64,000 nucleotides of DNA from positions 3,100,001 through 3,164,000 of the forward strand of contig OY725495.1 of the NCBI GenBank assembly GCA_963281255.1, read 5' to 3'. Both the position numbers and the translations under genes were made by a program. Below, piece by piece: positions 1-11,097 of this stretch (position 1 is the stretch's first letter; each line of letters starts with the position of its first letter). The notes under the pieces were generated by a model. It was not told where the DNA came from. It made no database searches and saw only the letters and a list, made by a program, of their open reading frames with translations. This stretch comes from Aphrocallistes beatrix. Taxonomy: Eukaryota > Porifera > Hexactinellida > Sceptrulophora > Aphrocallistidae.

Positions 1-387
1 AACTAATTATTCTGACAAAATCATAACTAGAAATTCTGACATGTGCAGCTCCCCCGATAAAATCACATTTATAGCTAAAACCATGAGTTATGGGACAGCC
101 ATTGCCAAAAGTAGTAAATCGCCGAAATTGAGAGAATTTTTTAAAATTTCTCAAAAAATTATTTTCAGAATCGAGTTAAAATAAATGGCTAAAGTTCATA
201 AATGTACTGTTGCATTTTATTATTGATGTTAAAGCTCATTATTATTAAATTTAATATTAAAATTTACATGTTTTGTTGAATATACAATGTCATTTTCGTC
301 AAAATAATGATAGGAATAGTTTGCAATACTCTCTAAACTCCAGTCTAGTTTACAACCTGAGATATAGTACTTTCGCTTTCATTTTAC
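1..387. other. AT-rich non-coding stretch
   Basis: No convincing coding region, RNA gene or repeat boundary is seen. The short open frame from 273 runs into the repeat copy starting at 388 and is not a gene. Confidence 0.4.
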
Positions 388-640
388 TAGTGCGCTTCGC
401 ATGCTTGCGCTGCGCGGATAACGGACACTTTGTGTCCGCCGGAGGTGCCCTTTGGGCGCATGGGGTCATGTTGATTAATTATAAGGGAGATAACATCTCT
501 AAATAAATATTTCTTACAGTTATAAACGATATCGCGCGAAAAATCACCAAATTTGCCAATTTAAAATTTTGATGCGTAATGATGACGTCATAACATAGTG
601 ATGAGTCATCATTTTTGATAATTGCATATGTTTTTCAAAT
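388..640 (+). repeat. Bipartite bZIP-site repeat, left arm only
   Basis: This is a left-arm copy of a dispersed repeat found at least ten times in the window. It starts with a GC-rich hairpin cluster (GCGCTTCGC, then GGACAC...GTGTCC). It continues through a conserved AT-rich core to TGACGTCA and TGATGAGTCATCA near the end. The right arm is missing here. Best complete copies for comparison are 11408-11912 and 15354-15916. Confidence 0.8.
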
Positions 641-1188
641 TATCTTTCTAGAGTCTATAAATTCTAGGACAAATTAGCTCTCACATTTTCCTCGAACACT
701 CTAAATTTGTAGAAATATAGGATGTTTAGATCAGTGTATATTGAGAACCATTTGGATCAGATTTTTAGTGATGTGAAAAAAAGTGCCATTTTGGTGATTT
801 TGCAAAATGTACCTAATTTGAAGTCGTTAAATAATAACTTTATCTCGTTTCTGATAAAGCATTCAATAGATTTGTGAAATATTTCTATGGTGAATGAAAG
901 GTATCTGGTGCTAAATCGTCATGGAACATCGATTATAGAGACATTTTTTACAGTAGCATTGGGCCCTGATTCTCGTTTTTCACTGCGAGTCAGGACACAT
1001 TTTTTATTCACCAAACTCACCATACAAAACACAGTTTTAGGTCTCAGACTCGAAAAATCTTTTTAAATCGTTGAAAGTATTCGAATTACAATCTCTAAAG
1101 ACCATAATAACTAAGACTGTTTGGTATAAAAAATTTTATACCTAATGAAGCTTGGGACATAACTTATGGGCCACCCTGTGTATATAAC
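641..1188. other. Unrecognised AT-rich sequence
   Basis: No gene is visible. The end near 1145-1185 (GGGACATAACTTATGGG, CACCCTGT) looks like the edge of an old transposon, but no matching partner end was found. Confidence 0.3.
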
Positions 1189-1400
1189 TAACGAATATAT
1201 TGAAGAAACCGCTGATTTTTGGCATGTGGGAGTCTTTTGATTATGGCTCCAGTAAATTCTCCACTAAGTTCTGACCTCAAACGAAAATGTCGACTCATCA
1301 TGGAATTATGACGTCATTGTCACCTTTTTATAATTAGAAATTTTAGATTTTCGGCTATAATTCAGCCATTTTGGGCATTGACTATTTAGCATCATAATAT
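1189..1400 (-). repeat. Bipartite bZIP-site repeat, right arm only
   Basis: Reverse-oriented right arm of the same family. It begins at the TAACGAAT end and includes the conserved GGCATGTGGGAGTCTTTT, GACTCATCATGG and ATGACGTCAT blocks. It is diverged from the younger copies. Confidence 0.75.
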
Positions 1401-2582
1401 ATATTGGTTATAGTGACAATTTAGCCAAAAATTCCCTGCCCGCTGCATTACCACTATATCCAATATCTACTGTATGTAGTATTATTGATGAAAAAAATTG
1501 TTGCTTAAATACTGTTGACCAGTTAGTGCAGTGAATTGTAGATTTGTTTCTATCTATCAAATCACTCGGATAGTTGCATTCATTTGCAAATTATTTCATT
1601 TAAAACGATAAATTTTCATCTGGTAGGAAAAATAGAGTAAAAATTACAATCTGCCAAGGTCACTATTATTCAGTGGTAAACATGCATAGTAAATAGAAGT
1701 TATTTCATCATGATTTATTCATTGTGTATTGTCATCAAAGCAGTGAAGTAAATAAGTGCTAGGTTTTACAGGCTTCACATAGGATGATAAATCATACAAG
1801 TAGTACCATTGATATGTTACAAAATCTGTCCGGGGGGACAGATTTTGTAAAAACAGGTTTCTCCCTACTTTAATTAAGTAACATATTATGCTACACTAGA
1901 TCCATTTTTCATTTCTATGCAGGCGTATAATTTTAGTATAAACAATGTTCTTATATAATACAATTCACTCTTCCATTCTACACTGTTAGTTTATGAAAGT
2001 TTTATTATCATCATTCGATGTCAGATGCTTCATCCCAACAAGTTGGGTACTCTTCTATCTGAGTTTAGGTTTACTGGTGGGATGGGAGGACATCAAAATT
2101 AACATGATAGGGAACCTTACGTTTCGATAATATCATTAACGGAGTCCAATTGATTAATACGTGTTCAATAGACAATTTCTTTACGCTCTTAAGTCTCCAT
2201 CGTAGGCTAATATTAGCGGCATTCAATCTAGCTATGTGGATTATGTGCTGCTAAAAAATTATATTACGGTGCACTTCCGAATACGGGGGCAGTGTCGAAT
2301 TTTGTGGGAAATCACGGGACCCAATTGAAAAGTATCATCAGGTGCATAACGGGGACAAATTGAGGAATTTCATGGAAAAACGAGACACTTAAAATTACTT
2401 CAATAGACGAGTTACAAAACAGGACGGGATAATTGCCCTGGTTACAATTCGAAGTTACACTAATATTAAAATGAATAAATACGTAATATAAGAATAAAAT
2501 ATAGAACTAAGTATATACACTAAGCACCACATCTCTGCTAACTGGCCTTGCGTCGGTACTGGAGGAGAGAGGAGATGATCAC
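1401..2582. other. Intergenic sequence without recognised gene
   Basis: About 1.2 kb of AT-rich DNA. Apart from the perfect hairpin at 1817-1850 nothing was recognised. The part near 2270-2450 is more GC-balanced but has no open frame of useful length. Confidence 0.4.
1817..1850. repeat. Perfect 15-bp stem hairpin
   Basis: TTACAAAATCTGTCC is followed by a GGGG loop and its exact reverse complement. No T-run follows to suggest a polymerase III terminator. It may be the relic of a palindromic mini-element. Confidence 0.6.
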
Positions 2583-2779
2583 ACTGGCAATGGATCGGAG
2601 AGGAGTTGAAAAACAAGGGAACAAACAAAGGGTAAGGAGATAGTCAGACGAACCAATGAGCATCCCCATGGACCAGATGAACAGGAGCTAAGTTGTCGTG
2701 AGGCTAAGATAGGTATTAAAAGGTACAAGCAGAGGAAACCTGGGATAGTTCACACAACATAGTAGGGGAAAGTCTCCTC

Positions 2780-3558
2780 ATGGGATCTGAGGGTCCTGCT
2801 GCTAAGCTGCCTAAGCTGGACAGTTTAAAGCGTACGATACAGCGTCAGAGAGAACGAGTGCTAGCTGTTCCCATACAACCAACTACTCTTGAAGAGCTCA
2901 ACCTTCCACCTGAGTACCAGTCCTAAAGGATGGCCATCTGTTACCTAGCCTGTTCATTTTCCTACCTAATAAAACCCAAGCTACCTACACACGGATGTGG
3001 CAACAGATCCAGTTACTCTGTCCTAATGCTCAACCATCTCAGATGCTTATGAACTTTGAGAAGGCTGTCATTAACAGTTTCCAGCAGGTGTGGCCTGCTA
3101 CACAGGTGAAGTGCTGCTTCTTTCACCTCACACAGAATATCTGGCGCAAAGTACAAGCTGAAGGACCTCAAGCTGCTTACAACCAAGATGAAGAAGTAGC
3201 CCTACGCATACGCCTGCTGCCAGCACTCGCCTTTGCTTCCCTCTTTGATGTACTCGAGGTGTTTGGTGATGTAGTACAGGAACTTCCAATGCCCCAAAGC
3301 CGCTGGTCTACTTCTATCCTTTGACAAAACCTATGTTGGGCGCAAACTCCCTGGTGGTACTTACCAGGATCCCTTGTTCCCAATTGAGATGTGGAACTAT
3401 CACTACGACACGGCGTTTGGGTTACCTCGTACAACTAATGCAGTTGAAGCATGGCACCGCTCTTTCAATGTGCTACTGTTGGCTGTCACCATTCTAATAT
3501 TTGGGAGTTTATCACTGCCTTGAAGCGTGAACAGGGACTTGTGGAAGTACGACAAGTT
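2780..3558 (+). pseudogene. MULE transposase relic, left arm
   Basis: The best-preserved stretch (2995-3324) reads MWQQIQLLCPNAQPSQML, then DFE-type NFEKAVINSF, then CCFFHLTQNIWRKVQ. This spacing is typical of the MULE/Mutator DDE transposase domain. Upstream, about 2790-2925 encodes a KLDSLKRTIQRQRERV segment that ends at a stop. The catalytic stretch between this and the WQQ block is deleted. Downstream the frame shifts near 3300 and again near 3470: conserved RTTNAVEAWHRSFN and VGCHHSNIWEFITALK lie in different frames. It cannot make a working transposase. Confidence 0.75.
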
Positions 3559-3922
3559 AAGTATATTAAATAAAATACTATGCGTAGTAGAGAAACTATG
3601 TAATATGACTATTACTTAATCTGCCTCTAAATTAAAATGGTGTGCTACACCGCGTAAGAATTCCATGGTTGGACGCCACACATAGCTGGTAACCAGTTGC
3701 TTCAAGGCTTCCTCGGTAGCTTTTCCTACGTTTAGGAGGATTAGTACCGGCAATGAACTTAGCTTGTCGTACTTCCACAAGTCCCTGTTCACGCTTCAAG
3801 GCAGTGATAAACTCCCAAATATTAGAATGGTGACAGCCAACAGTAGCACATTGAAAGAGCGGTGCCATGCTTCAACTGCATTAGTTGTACGAGGTAACCC
3901 AAACGCCGTGTCGTAGTGATAG

Positions 3923-4106
3923 TGTCACACGTATAACCCGAAGTGTAATAACTGACAAGGTTAGTATACAACAATAAAGAAATCTAGTTCAGTATTCGTA
4001 CAAAGGAAATGAAACTAATGTAGATACAGGTACTAAGTAGTAGGTTATATATTTTGGTTACTTAACAATATACTCTGTGATTCCCTGTACTGAAATACTG
4101 CTAACA
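3923..4106 (-). repeat. 3' LTR of the gypsy element
   Basis: 184 bp, beginning TG and ending CA. It is identical to the 8607-8790 copy except for one base. It is preceded, in element orientation, by the purine-rich tract. Confidence 0.95.
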
Positions 4107-4119
4107 TCACCTCCCTTTT
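4107..4119 (-). promoter_or_regulatory. Polypurine tract (plus-strand primer)
   Basis: Read on the minus strand this is AAAAGGGAGGTGA, directly against the 3' LTR start TGTTAGCAG. That position and purine content are what LTR elements use to prime plus-strand DNA. It overlaps the end of the gag-pol stop codon. Confidence 0.8.
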
Positions 4120-7100
4120 AATTCCTTCCATCCCGGGGCTGATTTCGTTCCACGGTCCCAGTTGGTATTCTTTCCCCTCTCTTGGGTATCTTATCCCATG
4201 GAATGAAATCATCAAACTGTTTGGCCTTCCTGTTACGTAAGGGATATCTCCTCCCAACTGGGGGAACTTCCTCTTCCGACGTATTCGTTGTTGCCTCTTC
4301 TCCCTCACTGAATCTATTCCCCGAATCCAACTCAACATTTTGTCCAGACTGCGTTCCTGGATCTTGATTCTCTTCATTCAGGATTAAGCCATCAGGTTGA
4401 TCACTATTATCGTCATGACCATTATTCAAAGGATAATTCACCACAACTGGAGAATTCCCACTATATACCTTGCACCTGTCGAGATGGACCCATTTTTCTC
4501 GATCTCGAATCCGCGAACCCCTATTATTTCGAGCCTGCTTCCGAATCCTTATCTTCACGTCTGGCCCTTTCTTGTCCAGAACCTCGTACGGACCGTCGTA
4601 CCTTGGGTCTAATGCGTCATGTCTAGCAGAATTCCGTAACATCACCCTGTCTCCTCTCTCGACTTGTGTCTCGGCTCTTTTTTCGTTTACCCCTTCTCTT
4701 GACTTCGTTAAAGCCTGCTCAATACTCTCTCTGGCCATGGCATGTAATGCTGCCTGCGTTTCCTTCAATTTCCCTAGGTACTCACCATGTGAATTCGGGA
4801 TATCATTCTCGAGGTTCTCACACCATAGGTCCAGAGGCGAACGTGGTTGCCTTCCATATGTTAGTTGGTAGGGTGGGATTTTACTTGATGCATTAGACAT
4901 GCAATTGCAATGGAAGCTGACCTCCTGGAGCAATGACGGCCAAGACCCTTTTCCTAACTGGCGGTCCAACATAAGGCATAGCATAACTTGTTTTACAAAT
5001 CCGACATTTCGTTCAGCCATGCCGTTGCATTGAGGATGATAAGGGGTAGAACGCCGTTTATCGATATTCAGCGAAGCACAGAACTTCCGGAATTCGATCC
5101 CATCGAGCTGTGCTCCTTGATCTGTAACCAGAATCTCAGGTACTCCATAACCCCTGTAGATCCACCCTTGCTCAAACGCAGTGATTACCCCCTCCGTCGT
5201 TTGGTCGCGGAGTGGCATCACTTCAATCAGACGTGTGAAAAGGTCCACAATGACCAGGAAATATCTGTACTCACCATCAGCCCAGGGTAGCGTGCCAATG
5301 TCCATTGCTACTGCTCTACCAGGGTAGTCATTTCCAAGCAACATTGACCGTATTGGTTCCCTCGATTTGTGAGATGGCTTGACTCGTTGGCATGTTACGC
5401 ATCCCCGACAGTATAGTTTTGCATCCCTCGCCATCTTAGGCCAGTAATAGCTCCGTCGCAGGGCTTCTAGGGTTCCTGCAATTCCGAAATGACCTAGTGC
5501 ATGCACTCTTTCCAGTACCTCCTTCCTTAATACAGTAGGGACCACGAATCGATGGTCGAAGTATAGTACTCCTTCCTTGAGATACAAATGGCTAGACACC
5601 TTCTTCAATTGCCCTGTCTCTACACTCCCCAAGTCATACCACTGCTGGACCGCCTTCTGTATAACGGGATCTCTCAACTGCTCCCGCACAATCCGCTTGA
5701 GGACTCTTTCTGCTGTTCCCACTGCGTATACATGTCCCTCAAACTCCGCTTCATCGTCCACTTTTCTGTCCCGCTCGAGGTGAGGGATTCGGCTGAGGTA
5801 GTCGGCCGTTTGATTCAAACTTCCTGGACGATATTCCACTCTGTATGGCAGTGACTCCAGTTCTAAAATCCATCGCGCATACGTGTGGCGAGGATCCTTC
5901 TGACTCCTCAGCCACTGAAGGGGGCAGTGATCAGTAAGAAAAACGACTTCGCTCGCTGCTCTTAGATATACTGACCACTTCCTCGCAGCTGACACCAAGG
6001 CCCACGCCTCTAACTGCCCCGCACTATAACTCTTCTGCGAAGGACTTAAGGAGGAAGAATAATAGCAAATAGGGCGGAGCTTGCTCGTTGCTGGATCCCT
6101 TTGTGAAAGTACTGCTCCGACTCCGGTTGCGCTGGCGTCTACTTCGACATAGAATGCTTTAGTCCATTGAGGGAATGCTAACACGACAGGCTCATTTGTC
6201 AACCTATCCCTTAACGTTGCAAAGGCCAGCTCGCATTCTGGGGTCCACTTCCACCGTGACCCCTTTTCGGTTAGTTTGTATAACGGGGCTGCAATATTCG
6301 CCATCTTCGGAATATAACAACGATAGTAGTTGAGAGTTCCCAAAAATCGTTGGAGCTCCCGCACAGATCCCGGGTTTGGGAATGACTTAACTCTATCTAG
6401 ATACGATATGACCGGCTCTCTACCGCGGTTAGAGATATGATGACCAAGAAATTCACACTCCCAATAGGCCAGGCGGCATTTATCTTCCCGTAATTGTATA
6501 CCCTTATCTTGGAGGCGTCTGAATACTTCGCGCAGGTGTTTAATGTGATCATCGAAACTTACGGAAAAGATGAGGATATCGTCTATGTAGCTTTCCGCTG
6601 ATTTGATTCCTTGTAAAGTATTATCCATTAACCGCTGGAAAGTAGCTCCCGAGTTAACCATTCCAAAAGGCATCACCAACATCTCGTACAAACCTCTCGG
6701 TGTGTGGAACGCCGTCTTTTCTATGTCTTGCTCTCTCATGGGAACGCACCAGTATGCACTAGCCACATCGAGACAAGAGAAGTATCGACTCCCTTCTAGC
6801 TTGTCTAAAATTGATTGAGGGTTCGGGGGGCCGTATGCATCCCTTTTAGTAACGGAATTCAGTAGTCTATAATCAACTGCGAAGCGCATTCTTCCGTCTT
6901 TTTTACGCACGAGGACTACGTCACTTCCCCATGGCGACTTGGAGGGCCTACATATGCCATTCTCGCACATTTCGTCAACTTGTCTCGTAATCTCCTCCTC
7001 CCAGGCAGGAGGAATTCTTCGAGGTCTCGCCCTTATGGGGGTATCTGTCTGAAGTTCGACACTATGCGCATGGTTCACGTCTACTCTAGAGGGTCGCGTT

Positions 7101-8584
7101 GGGTCCCCTGCAAAAAGCGTAGGATATCCGTCAAGAAGTTCCTCTAATTGTCTAATCTCGCCGATTCCTAGTTCCACGTTGATCAATTCCTCTGCTCGTG
7201 TCGTCACAGATGCCTGTCGTATCTGGTCATTTGAAATTTGGGCTCTAAAGAGGGGTGTCGAACCACTTACTAAATCTTGTACCGGTTCCCAAGTGTTACC
7301 CAACTTGATTCTGCCCCCCTGAAAATCGAAGGCTACTGCTCCAAATTTCCTCATAAATTCACGTCCGAGAATAAACACCTGGTTGTCCGAGTTAAGTACT
7401 TGCAAGCGTTGTGTTACTGGTGCGCGTGTACCAACACACACTTCCACGTCGACATAACCGATCACATCGACCGGGGCGTCACAGAGTCCAAAAACTTTAC
7501 TAGAACCTTCTCTCATCCGTCTCTCTAAGCGGAGATTTTGTAACGTCTCTCTGTCAATCACGCTTGGTCTTGCCCCAGTATCGAGCATCGCCAATAATGT
7601 GTGATCCCCCACTCGTACCTGGATGCTAACGGCATCCTCCCCCGGCCCTACTACCAGAACTGAATTGTTATCGTCTCTCTTCCATCCCTCCTGTCGCTTT
7701 CCTCTTGGCCCTCGCGACTTTGGACAATCCCATGGCTTATGTCCCTGCTGACCGCATATCCAACACAGCCTTTTGGGGTAATTTTTGTATCCATGACCAA
7801 ACTCATTGCATATGTAGCACCCGCCCCGTCTTTGTTGCGAAGAGTAACTCTTCCTTTGCTGCACTGTAGGTCCTTTTCGAACAACATAAACTTCATCAGC
7901 AGGATTTGAGCATTCTGATTCCGGTTGTCCTTCCGCCGATGGACTCTGAGGACGCCTCCTATCTATCCTTTCTTGCCCTTGAACCCGGGAATCCTGCCTT
8001 GCCAACTCCATTGCTTCATTTTGCAATCGTATACTGGTTACCTTTCCAGGTCCCAGCTCGCGATAGCCTTGAGTCAATGACATTCCTTTAGCTAAAAATA
8101 TGTCTCGTATCTTCACTGCGAAGCGTGCTCCGTCTTCTTCAGGGAGATCTCCCTCCTTTGCGGTGACCCAATCCTTGGTTTGCTGTCTGACTTCCATTGG
8201 AAGCTGACTGATCATGAACATACAAACTTGTTTCGTACTCAAACCGGCTCTCAGTCCTTCTTCTAGGTATTGGGCAAAGAAGTCATAGACCTGCTCTCCT
8301 ACCGGCCAAACTAACAGGCGGAATCTCCCTATGGCTTCGAATATATCGGCAGGCGGGTCGAGGCGCTCTTTTAATAACTTGAAAGCATTTTCCAACGTAT
8401 CTTTCTGAATTGCTTCTAAAACTACCCTTTCCTCCAGCTTTCCTCGGCATAGATACGCAGGTAGGAGCCTCTTAGCTGCTGCTTCCTCAAGAGAAACCAC
8501 ACTTGCTCGAAATTTCGGTTCCCATTCTGCTATCTTCTGCCCTTGGCGTAAAGGGGGAATGGAAACTGTTAAGGGAGTTGCCAT
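4118..8584 (-). CDS. Gag-Pol polyprotein of Ty3/gypsy element
   Basis: A single uninterrupted 1488-residue frame encodes gag and pol fused. Residues 1-240 are a gag-like capsid region. Two zinc knuckles follow near 256-287: the first has Tyr in place of its last Cys, the second (CWICGQQGHKPWDC) is complete. The protease has DTGA at 335-338. Reverse transcriptase has YIDD at 666-669, and RNase H has EVDASATG near 814 and TDH near 884. Integrase has an HHCC finger at about 1028-1065 and a D,D(35)E triad at D1095, D1155 and E1191. A GPY/F-type YDGPYEVL lies downstream, with a charged tail ending in a YPLRNR motif. No chromodomain is seen. The start is the first ATG after the 5' LTR, 22 bases inside it. 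The lack of stops and the near-identical LTRs suggest it may still be active. Confidence 0.95.
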   Translation of the reverse strand: MATPLTVSIPPLRQGQKIAEWEPKFRASVVSLEEAAAKRLLPAYLCRGKLEERVVLEAIQKDTLENAFKLLKERLDPPADIFEAIGRFRLLVWPVGEQVYDFFAQYLEEGLRAGLSTKQVCMFMISQLPMEVRQQTKDWVTAKEGDLPEEDGARFAVKIRDIFLAKGMSLTQGYRELGPGKVTSIRLQNEAMELARQDSRVQGQERIDRRRPQSPSAEGQPESECSNPADEVYVVRKGPTVQQRKSYSSQQRRGGCYICNEFGHGYKNYPKRLCWICGQQGHKPWDCPKSRGPRGKRQEGWKRDDNNSVLVVGPGEDAVSIQVRVGDHTLLAMLDTGARPSVIDRETLQNLRLERRMREGSSKVFGLCDAPVDVIGYVDVEVCVGTRAPVTQRLQVLNSDNQVFILGREFMRKFGAVAFDFQGGRIKLGNTWEPVQDLVSGSTPLFRAQISNDQIRQASVTTRAEELINVELGIGEIRQLEELLDGYPTLFAGDPTRPSRVDVNHAHSVELQTDTPIRARPRRIPPAWEEEITRQVDEMCENGICRPSKSPWGSDVVLVRKKDGRMRFAVDYRLLNSVTKRDAYGPPNPQSILDKLEGSRYFSCLDVASAYWCVPMREQDIEKTAFHTPRGLYEMLVMPFGMVNSGATFQRLMDNTLQGIKSAESYIDDILIFSVSFDDHIKHLREVFRRLQDKGIQLREDKCRLAYWECEFLGHHISNRGREPVISYLDRVKSFPNPGSVRELQRFLGTLNYYRCYIPKMANIAAPLYKLTEKGSRWKWTPECELAFATLRDRLTNEPVVLAFPQWTKAFYVEVDASATGVGAVLSQRDPATSKLRPICYYSSSLSPSQKSYSAGQLEAWALVSAARKWSVYLRAASEVVFLTDHCPLQWLRSQKDPRHTYARWILELESLPYRVEYRPGSLNQTADYLSRIPHLERDRKVDDEAEFEGHVYAVGTAERVLKRIVREQLRDPVIQKAVQQWYDLGSVETGQLKKVSSHLYLKEGVLYFDHRFVVPTVLRKEVLERVHALGHFGIAGTLEALRRSYYWPKMARDAKLYCRGCVTCQRVKPSHKSREPIRSMLLGNDYPGRAVAMDIGTLPWADGEYRYFLVIVDLFTRLIEVMPLRDQTTEGVITAFEQGWIYRGYGVPEILVTDQGAQLDGIEFRKFCASLNIDKRRSTPYHPQCNGMAERNVGFVKQVMLCLMLDRQLGKGSWPSLLQEVSFHCNCMSNASSKIPPYQLTYGRQPRSPLDLWCENLENDIPNSHGEYLGKLKETQAALHAMARESIEQALTKSREGVNEKRAETQVERGDRVMLRNSARHDALDPRYDGPYEVLDKKGPDVKIRIRKQARNNRGSRIRDREKWVHLDRCKVYSGNSPVVVNYPLNNGHDDNSDQPDGLILNEENQDPGTQSGQNVELDSGNRFSEGEEATTNTSEEEVPPVGRRYPLRNRKAKQFDDFIPWDKIPKRGERIPTGTVERNQPRDGRN

Positions 8585-8594
8585 TCGAGAAAAC

Positions 8595-8605
8595 GAACTA
8601 GATTT
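8595..8605 (-). promoter_or_regulatory. Self-complementary primer binding site
   Basis: One base inside the 5' LTR the minus strand reads AAATCTAGTTC. Its exact complement GAACTAGATTT lies in the same LTR at 8674-8664. No TGG for a tRNA 3' end is present. This matches the arrangement of Tf1/sushi elements, where the 5' end of the transcript folds back as primer. It would place the transcript start at about 8674 and give a 68-base R-U5. Confidence 0.75.
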
Positions 8606-8606
8606 A

Positions 8607-8790
8607 TGTCACACGTATAACCCGAAGTGTAATAACTGACAAGGTTAGTATACAACAATAAAGAAATCTAGTTCAGTATTCGTACAAAGGAAATGAAACT
8701 AATGTAGATACAGGTACTAAGTAGTAGGTTGTATATTTTGGTTACTTAACAATATACTCTGTGATTCCCTGTACTGAAATACTGCTAACA
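8607..8790 (-). repeat. 5' LTR of the gypsy element
   Basis: 184 bp and directly repeated at 3923-4106 with one mismatch. It contains the 11-base segment complementary to the primer site (8664-8674). Confidence 0.95.
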
Positions 8791-9608
8791 ATAGTTCCAC
8801 ATCTCAATTGGGAACAAGGGATCCTGGTAAGTACCACCAGGGAGTTTGCGCCCAACATAGGTTTTGTCAAAGGATAGAAGTAGACCAGCGGCTTTGGGGC
8901 ATTGGAAGTTCCTGTACTACATCACCAAACACCTCGAGTACATCAAAGAGGGAAGCAAAGGCGAGTGCTGGCAGCAGGCGTATGCGTAGGGCTACTTCTT
9001 CATCTTGGTTGTAAGCAGCTTGAGGTCCTTCAGCTTGTACTTTGCGCCAGATATTCTGTGTGAGGTGAAAGAAGCAGCACTTCACCTGTGTAGCAGGCCA
9101 CACCTGCTGGAAACTGTTAATGACAGCCTTCTCAAAGTTCATAAGCATCTGAGATGGTTGAGCATTAGGACAGAGTAACTGGATCTGTTGCCACATCCGT
9201 GTGTAGGTAGCTTGGGTTTTATTAGGTAGGAAAATGAACAGGCTAGGTAACAGATGGCCATCCTTTAGGACTGGTACTCAGGTGGAAGGTTGAGCTCTTC
9301 AAGAGTAGTTGGTTGTATGGGAACAGCTAGCACTCGTTCTCTCTGACGCTGTATCGTACGCTTTAAACTGTCCAGCTTAGGCAGCTTAGCAGCAGGACCC
9401 TCAGATCCCATGAGGAGACTTTCCCCTACTATGTTGTGTGAACTATCCCAGGTTTCCTCTGCTTGTACCTTTTAATACCTATCTTAGCCTCACGACAACT
9501 TAGCTCCTGTTCATCTGGTCCATGGGGATGCTCATTGGTTCGTCTGACTATCTCCTTACCCTTTGTTTGTTCTCTTGTTTTTCAACTCCTCTCCGATCCA
9601 TTGCCAGT

Positions 9609-9885
9609 ATATACGTATAGCCTCCTTCGACGAGTTTCTCTCCTCTGCAAGATTTGAAGTACGAAATTCAAATTCAATAAAATTGAGAGGATAAACATAT
9701 TTCAGCACGATTGCGGGGTTTACTACCCCTAATGCGGGGCAGCGGGTTTTGGTCTGACCCGCCCCCCCTGAGACGGGTCACTTGGGGCCTATAGAGTAGG
9801 TCTAACGGCTACTTATTAAAAAAGTCTACCCAATGTCAATTTTAAGCGTAGGACTAACGCCAATTTCTGAAGAGTAGGACTAATG
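9609..9885. repeat. Diverged repeat shared with 38800-38890
   Basis: The segment at about 9725-9805 (CCCCTAATGCGGG, TGACCCGCC, TGAGACGGGTCACTTGGG) recurs in reverse complement at 38800-38890. It is GC-rich against its surroundings and non-coding. The rest of the interval shows nothing recognisable. Confidence 0.6.
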
Positions 9886-10253
<368 letters not shown>

Positions 10254-11097
10254 CTGATTTCAGATTCGAAATCTACACATTCGAATTAGTCATGGTTGAA
10301 CATAACTAATAAATTATTCAACTCAATGAACAATCTTATCAGCCTGAGCTACCATTGGTAATTCATTGCCATCATGTATAGTAGCATAAGGTGGCACTGA
10401 TCAATAATTACAAAAAGTTAGGAATGAATGGTTAATTAGAAACATTAATCTGTGACTAATTTGAATGCGTATTATTCGAATAGGGAATCCGATTAGCTGT
10501 ATCCCATACAGTTTAGAAGTAACCCTCTTCATGAATAGACCCATTTTAGTATTATTTGAATGGGAAAGAATCAAGTGTTGAAATACTTTCGTCGGTTGGT
10601 GTATGAATAAATAAAAAAAGGAATAAATAAACAAATGTTACATACTAAAACTTATATATTAAAGATTTTATTTTTTTGTTATTAATTGATTGAAGAATTG
10701 GCAAGTCGAGATATGAAAATTGGCATGTAGGTGTCAAATGATGAATCTACTTGTACGATTAAGTTCAAAGATCTAACCGAAAAATAAAATTTCGACAAAA
10801 GTGTAGACTGTTTACTTACAGAGGAAGTTACTCTAGGATTTTTTATATAACACTTCGCGAATCGCGACACATTGAGACACCTTTTAAAGTGCAAACAAGC
10901 TATAACAATTATCATTTTTTGACGCATAACATACGAGGTGCATAATACAATTTTAGCACCTACAGTTGCAGATTTTTTCTAAGACGTACTTTTTTTAAAT
11001 TATTCATTTCACACTATATAATTGGAATAAATTTCTATTGTTCTGGATTCAACACCCATTACTAGAAGCTAATGTAAAATTTGAGATTGTGAGTTAG
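10254..11097. other. Non-coding stretch with Tc1/mariner-like relic
   Basis: The part at about 10395-10605 resembles the better preserved MITE at 26374-26682: both share TTCATGAATAGACCCATTT and end in AAATACTTT...GTGTA. Its left terminal repeat is missing. No gene is visible in the rest. Confidence 0.45.

Larger units (their letters stand above)
3923..8790 (-). mobile_element. Intact Ty3/gypsy LTR retrotransposon, self-priming type
   Basis: The element is 4868 bp with two 184-bp LTRs (TGTCACACG...GCTAACA as read on plus) and a 4-bp target duplication ATAG on each side. It is transcribed from the minus strand, so the right LTR is the 5' one. The LTRs differ at one position (A near 4050 against G near 8734), so insertion was recent. 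It has a single long gag-pol frame, a purine tract before the 3' LTR and a primer site complementary to its own LTR. It lies inside the right MULE arm, so it is younger than that duplication. Confidence 0.95.
3632..9480 (-). pseudogene. MULE transposase relic, right arm, split by gypsy
   Basis: This is the minus-strand counterpart of the left arm. The N-terminal part is at 9196-8791 (FEKAVINSF, FFHLTQNIWRK) and the C-terminal part at 3918-3632. It extends further than the left arm, adding GLVEVRQAKFIAG and a basic PPKRRKSYRG segment up to a stop near 3632. It carries the same frame breaks as the left arm. The LTR retrotransposon separates the halves and is flanked by a duplicated ATAG (3919-3922 and 8791-8794). 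Confidence 0.7.
2583..9608. mobile_element. Inverted pair of MULE relics with nested gypsy element
   Basis: The sequence from about 2583 to 3558 is repeated in inverted orientation as 9608 down to 8791 plus 3918 down to about 3765, nearly base for base. Both arms encode the same defective Mutator-like (MULE) transposase and share the same internal deletion and frame breaks, so one arm is a copy of the other. The right arm is cut by the LTR element 3923-8790, whose removal restores continuous homology to the left arm. The spacer around 3559-3764 belongs to the longer right copy. Outer target duplications were not found. Confidence 0.75.

Noticed and set aside
4045-4377. 110-codon minus frame at the end of the gypsy element
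   Set aside because: It overlaps the pol frame and the LTR in another frame, so it is a shadow.
8584-8607. tRNA primer binding site expected after the 5' LTR
   Set aside because: The sequence lacks the TGG start; the self-complementary 11-mer explains priming better.
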